Positions 5,438-7,072 of a stretch of 7,072 nt of DNA are shown here, one piece after another. The notes beneath the pieces were generated by a model, which saw nothing but the letters and a program-made list of their open reading frames with translations, had not been told where the DNA came from and ran no database searches. The stretch spans positions 1 to 7,072 of the forward strand of contig JAUWLI010000156.1 in NCBI GenBank assembly GCA_030613765.1, given 5' to 3'. Both the position numbers and the translations under genes were made by a program. Every line of letters begins with the position of its first letter. Position 1 is the first letter of the stretch. The DNA is from Phycisphaerae bacterium. GTDB taxonomy: Bacteria; Planctomycetota; Phycisphaerae; Sedimentisphaerales; SG8-4.

Positions 5438-6880
5438 ATGTCGCCAGCAAAAAGACAGCAAAGCGACGCTATGTTGTATACCCTAATACTCTTTGTTGGG
5501 CTTTTCATTGCTGCAACTACTGTTGCAGTTATCTACTACGTCAAATTCGAAGACCAGAGGACAATAACAGAAAAAGCACAAAGTGACCTTGTAGAGATGG
5601 CAACTCCCGCAGAACTGCAAAGAATAGGAACGATAGTTGGGGCAAAACAGGCCCGTAAGAGCAGACTCGCTACAATGGTCGACTACCTTGACGAAGTGGT
5701 ATGTTTTGTCATTGGAGGCTTACCCGAGGATACCTCTGCTGAAGTCAAAGTTGACACTGCCAACAGAGGTTTCAAAGATACGTTAACGCTGGCTCAAGCA
5801 CATATTGACCCTGCAAGCATTGATCCCAATACGACCGGACTCATCCAGATAATACAGAAGCTGAAAACAGAACTGGACAATATAAAAGATACGCTTCAAG
5901 TTACAGAAGAAACGCTTACCGACAAGATAAACGATTTTAATGACGCAATGGTTTTAACCTACAACAATGAACGAAAATGGTTAGCTGAGAAGGAAGACTA
6001 CCGCCGGGAGATTGACGATATTAAGAAGGACTATAATGACCTTGAAGTCCTGCTGGAACAAACCTCTGAGGAGAATATTCAGTCTCTTATGGCACAAAAG
6101 AATGAAGAAACAGCTAAATATGATCAGGAACACCAGGAGAAGCTCCAGATTCAGGCACAATTGAAAATGACCCAGGATAAAATGAAAAGCCTCCAGGATG
6201 AGCTTCACAAGATTGTGCCGCTGCCGGATGGTGAGGTAGTGGCCCATAAGAGTGACGGCAAAATAATATTGGTTGATAACTCGGCCAATGCCGTGCATCT
6301 GAATATCGGAAGGGATGACCGTGTTTATCCGGGCTTAACCTTTGCGGTTTACGACAAAAACATGCCTATACCAAAGGACGGCAAAGGAAAGGCCGAAATC
6401 AAAGTATTCAGCGTTGATAAGAACATCTCGACTGCACTTATTACAAAGTCGCAAATTAAAAGGCCAATCATACTGGATGATATTGTTGCAAACCTGATTT
6501 GGGACAGTGACAAAACAAACGTATTTTCGATAGAAGGTGCATTTGACCTTGATGGCGATGGAAAGATTGAAAATGACGCTGTCGATAAAATAAAAACGCT
6601 TATTGAGAAATGGGGCGGCAAAGTGGCCAATGACATTTCCATCGAGACAGACTTTCTGGTTCTTGGCAAACCGCCGAGCATTCTCATCAGACCGTCTGTT
6701 ACCGAATTGGAAATGGACCCAATGGCAACGGAAAGATATGAGGCTTCACGGCAAAAACGTGTTCACTACCAGGACATTCAGAAACAGGCACAGGCCTTGT
6801 TGATCCCTGTATTCAACTACGAAAGATTCCTGTTTTTCATCGGCTACGAAACACAATCAGGCACTGCCGGTGCATTTTAA
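5438..6880 (+). CDS. Membrane-anchored coiled-coil protein of unknown function with a BRCT-like segment
   Basis: I do not recognise a named family. The 480 residues show a short basic N-terminus and one transmembrane helix (about 12-35), probably an uncleaved anchor with the bulk outside the cytoplasm. A region at 36-135 is partly helical. A long charged coiled coil follows (about 136-258, rich in Glu, Lys and Gln). A likely beta-rich module spans about 264-355 (DGEVVAHKSDGKIILVD, then NIGRDDRVYPGLTFAVYD and PIILDDIVANLIWD). Residues 362-415 look BRCT-like by pattern: FSIEGAFD, then LIEKWGGKVANDISIETDFLVLG. This segment carries an EF-hand-type loop, DLDGDGKIENDA (370-381), although its last position is Ala. 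The tail (425-480) is helical, then hydrophobic. It has its own strong promoter and full Shine-Dalgarno, so is probably well expressed. Domain names here are pattern impressions only. Its stop overlaps that of the convergent nnrE-like gene. Confidence 0.85.
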   Translation: MSPAKRQQSDAMLYTLILFVGLFIAATTVAVIYYVKFEDQRTITEKAQSDLVEMATPAELQRIGTIVGAKQARKSRLATMVDYLDEVVCFVIGGLPEDTSAEVKVDTANRGFKDTLTLAQAHIDPASIDPNTTGLIQIIQKLKTELDNIKDTLQVTEETLTDKINDFNDAMVLTYNNERKWLAEKEDYRREIDDIKKDYNDLEVLLEQTSEENIQSLMAQKNEETAKYDQEHQEKLQIQAQLKMTQDKMKSLQDELHKIVPLPDGEVVAHKSDGKIILVDNSANAVHLNIGRDDRVYPGLTFAVYDKNMPIPKDGKGKAEIKVFSVDKNISTALITKSQIKRPIILDDIVANLIWDSDKTNVFSIEGAFDLDGDGKIENDAVDKIKTLIEKWGGKVANDISIETDFLVLGKPPSILIRPSVTELEMDPMATERYEASRQKRVHYQDIQKQAQALLIPVFNYERFLFFIGYETQSGTAGAF

Positions 6881-7072
6881 TTTGATGTATCTTCGTTTGG
6901 TTCAACACCAATCGAGGCAATAAAGATGTCGCCGGTATATTGGCTTACTGCGTCTGCGGATGTAAAAGCTTTTTTCACCGCAACGAAAGTTACGGTATAG
7001 TTTGCCCTGATAGCTGCACCGAGTGGCTCACCTGTATCGCAATCCAGGCCCGATGGAATATCCACTGCCAAA
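6877..7072 (-). CDS. nnrE: NAD(P)H-hydrate epimerase (YjeF N-terminal domain), 3' part only
   Basis: The last 64 codons of a gene entering from the right edge; its start is outside the window. The enzyme interconverts the R and S forms of NAD(P)HX, damaged hydrated cofactors, so that the S-specific dehydratase can repair them. The visible part has the conserved AVDIPSGLDCDTGEP loop near the phosphate/cation site, then ANYTVTFVAVKKAF and YTGDIFIASIGVEP, the normal C-terminal strands of the YjeF_N Rossmann-like domain. It ends about ten residues after IGVEP, so it is the stand-alone epimerase rather than the bifunctional form fused to the NnrD dehydratase. The TTG at 7071-7069 is an internal Leu codon, not a start. 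Its TAA overlaps the TAA of the convergent gene. Confidence 0.9.
   Translation of the reverse strand, partial: LAVDIPSGLDCDTGEPLGAAIRANYTVTFVAVKKAFTSADAVSQYTGDIFIASIGVEPNEDTSN

Overview
The window (about 7 kb, moderate GC) looks like ordinary chromosome from a planctomycete, most likely a Phycisphaerae/Sedimentisphaerales-type lineage. Three things suggest this: a secreted leucine-rich-repeat protein ending in a single dockerin-like half motif (CG..C, then GADID....VD.DDLAEFA.YW), a long-form L28 with an internal insertion, and a mixture of Shine-Dalgarno-led and leaderless-looking starts. The taxonomic call is recognition of protein style, not a database match.

Layout. The left two thirds is transcribed leftward: a UbiA-family prenyltransferase (4523 to 3618), the LRR protein (3553 to 1883), an RsuA/RluB-type rRNA pseudouridine synthase (1869 to 1156), a 225-bp gap, ribosomal protein L28 (930 to 664), a strong hairpin-plus-T-tract terminator (633 to 603), gatC (590 to 282), and the first 82 codons of a lipoprotein alpha/beta-hydrolase running off the left edge. 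The right third is transcribed rightward: a HAD-family hydrolase (4606-5289) diverging from the prenyltransferase, then a single-membrane-span coiled-coil protein of unknown function (5438-6880) with a near-perfect sigma70 promoter and a full Shine-Dalgarno. It converges on the 3' end of an NAD(P)H-hydrate epimerase gene (nnrE-like) that enters from the right edge; the two stop codons overlap in the bases TTAA.

How the genes relate. L28, GatC and the pseudouridine synthase all serve translation (ribosome, Gln/Asn-tRNA formation, rRNA modification). The prenyltransferase resembles decaprenyl-phosphate phosphoribosyltransferases, and the divergent HAD phosphatase-like gene could act in the same polyprenyl-sugar route, but this is only inference. 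The LRR protein and the membrane-anchored coiled-coil protein are probably envelope or secreted proteins of unknown role.

The most unusual non-coding signal is a set of 7-bp-periodic repeats in intergenic DNA. The clearest is nine consecutive heptamers with inverted symmetry at 4537-4599; a GAGATAC-based 7/14-bp array lies at 3566-3600, and a CTGAACA doublet at 5404-5417. I see no CRISPR array, tRNA, rRNA, insertion sequence, phage gene or obvious defence system, and no gene-free stretch longer than 300 bases.
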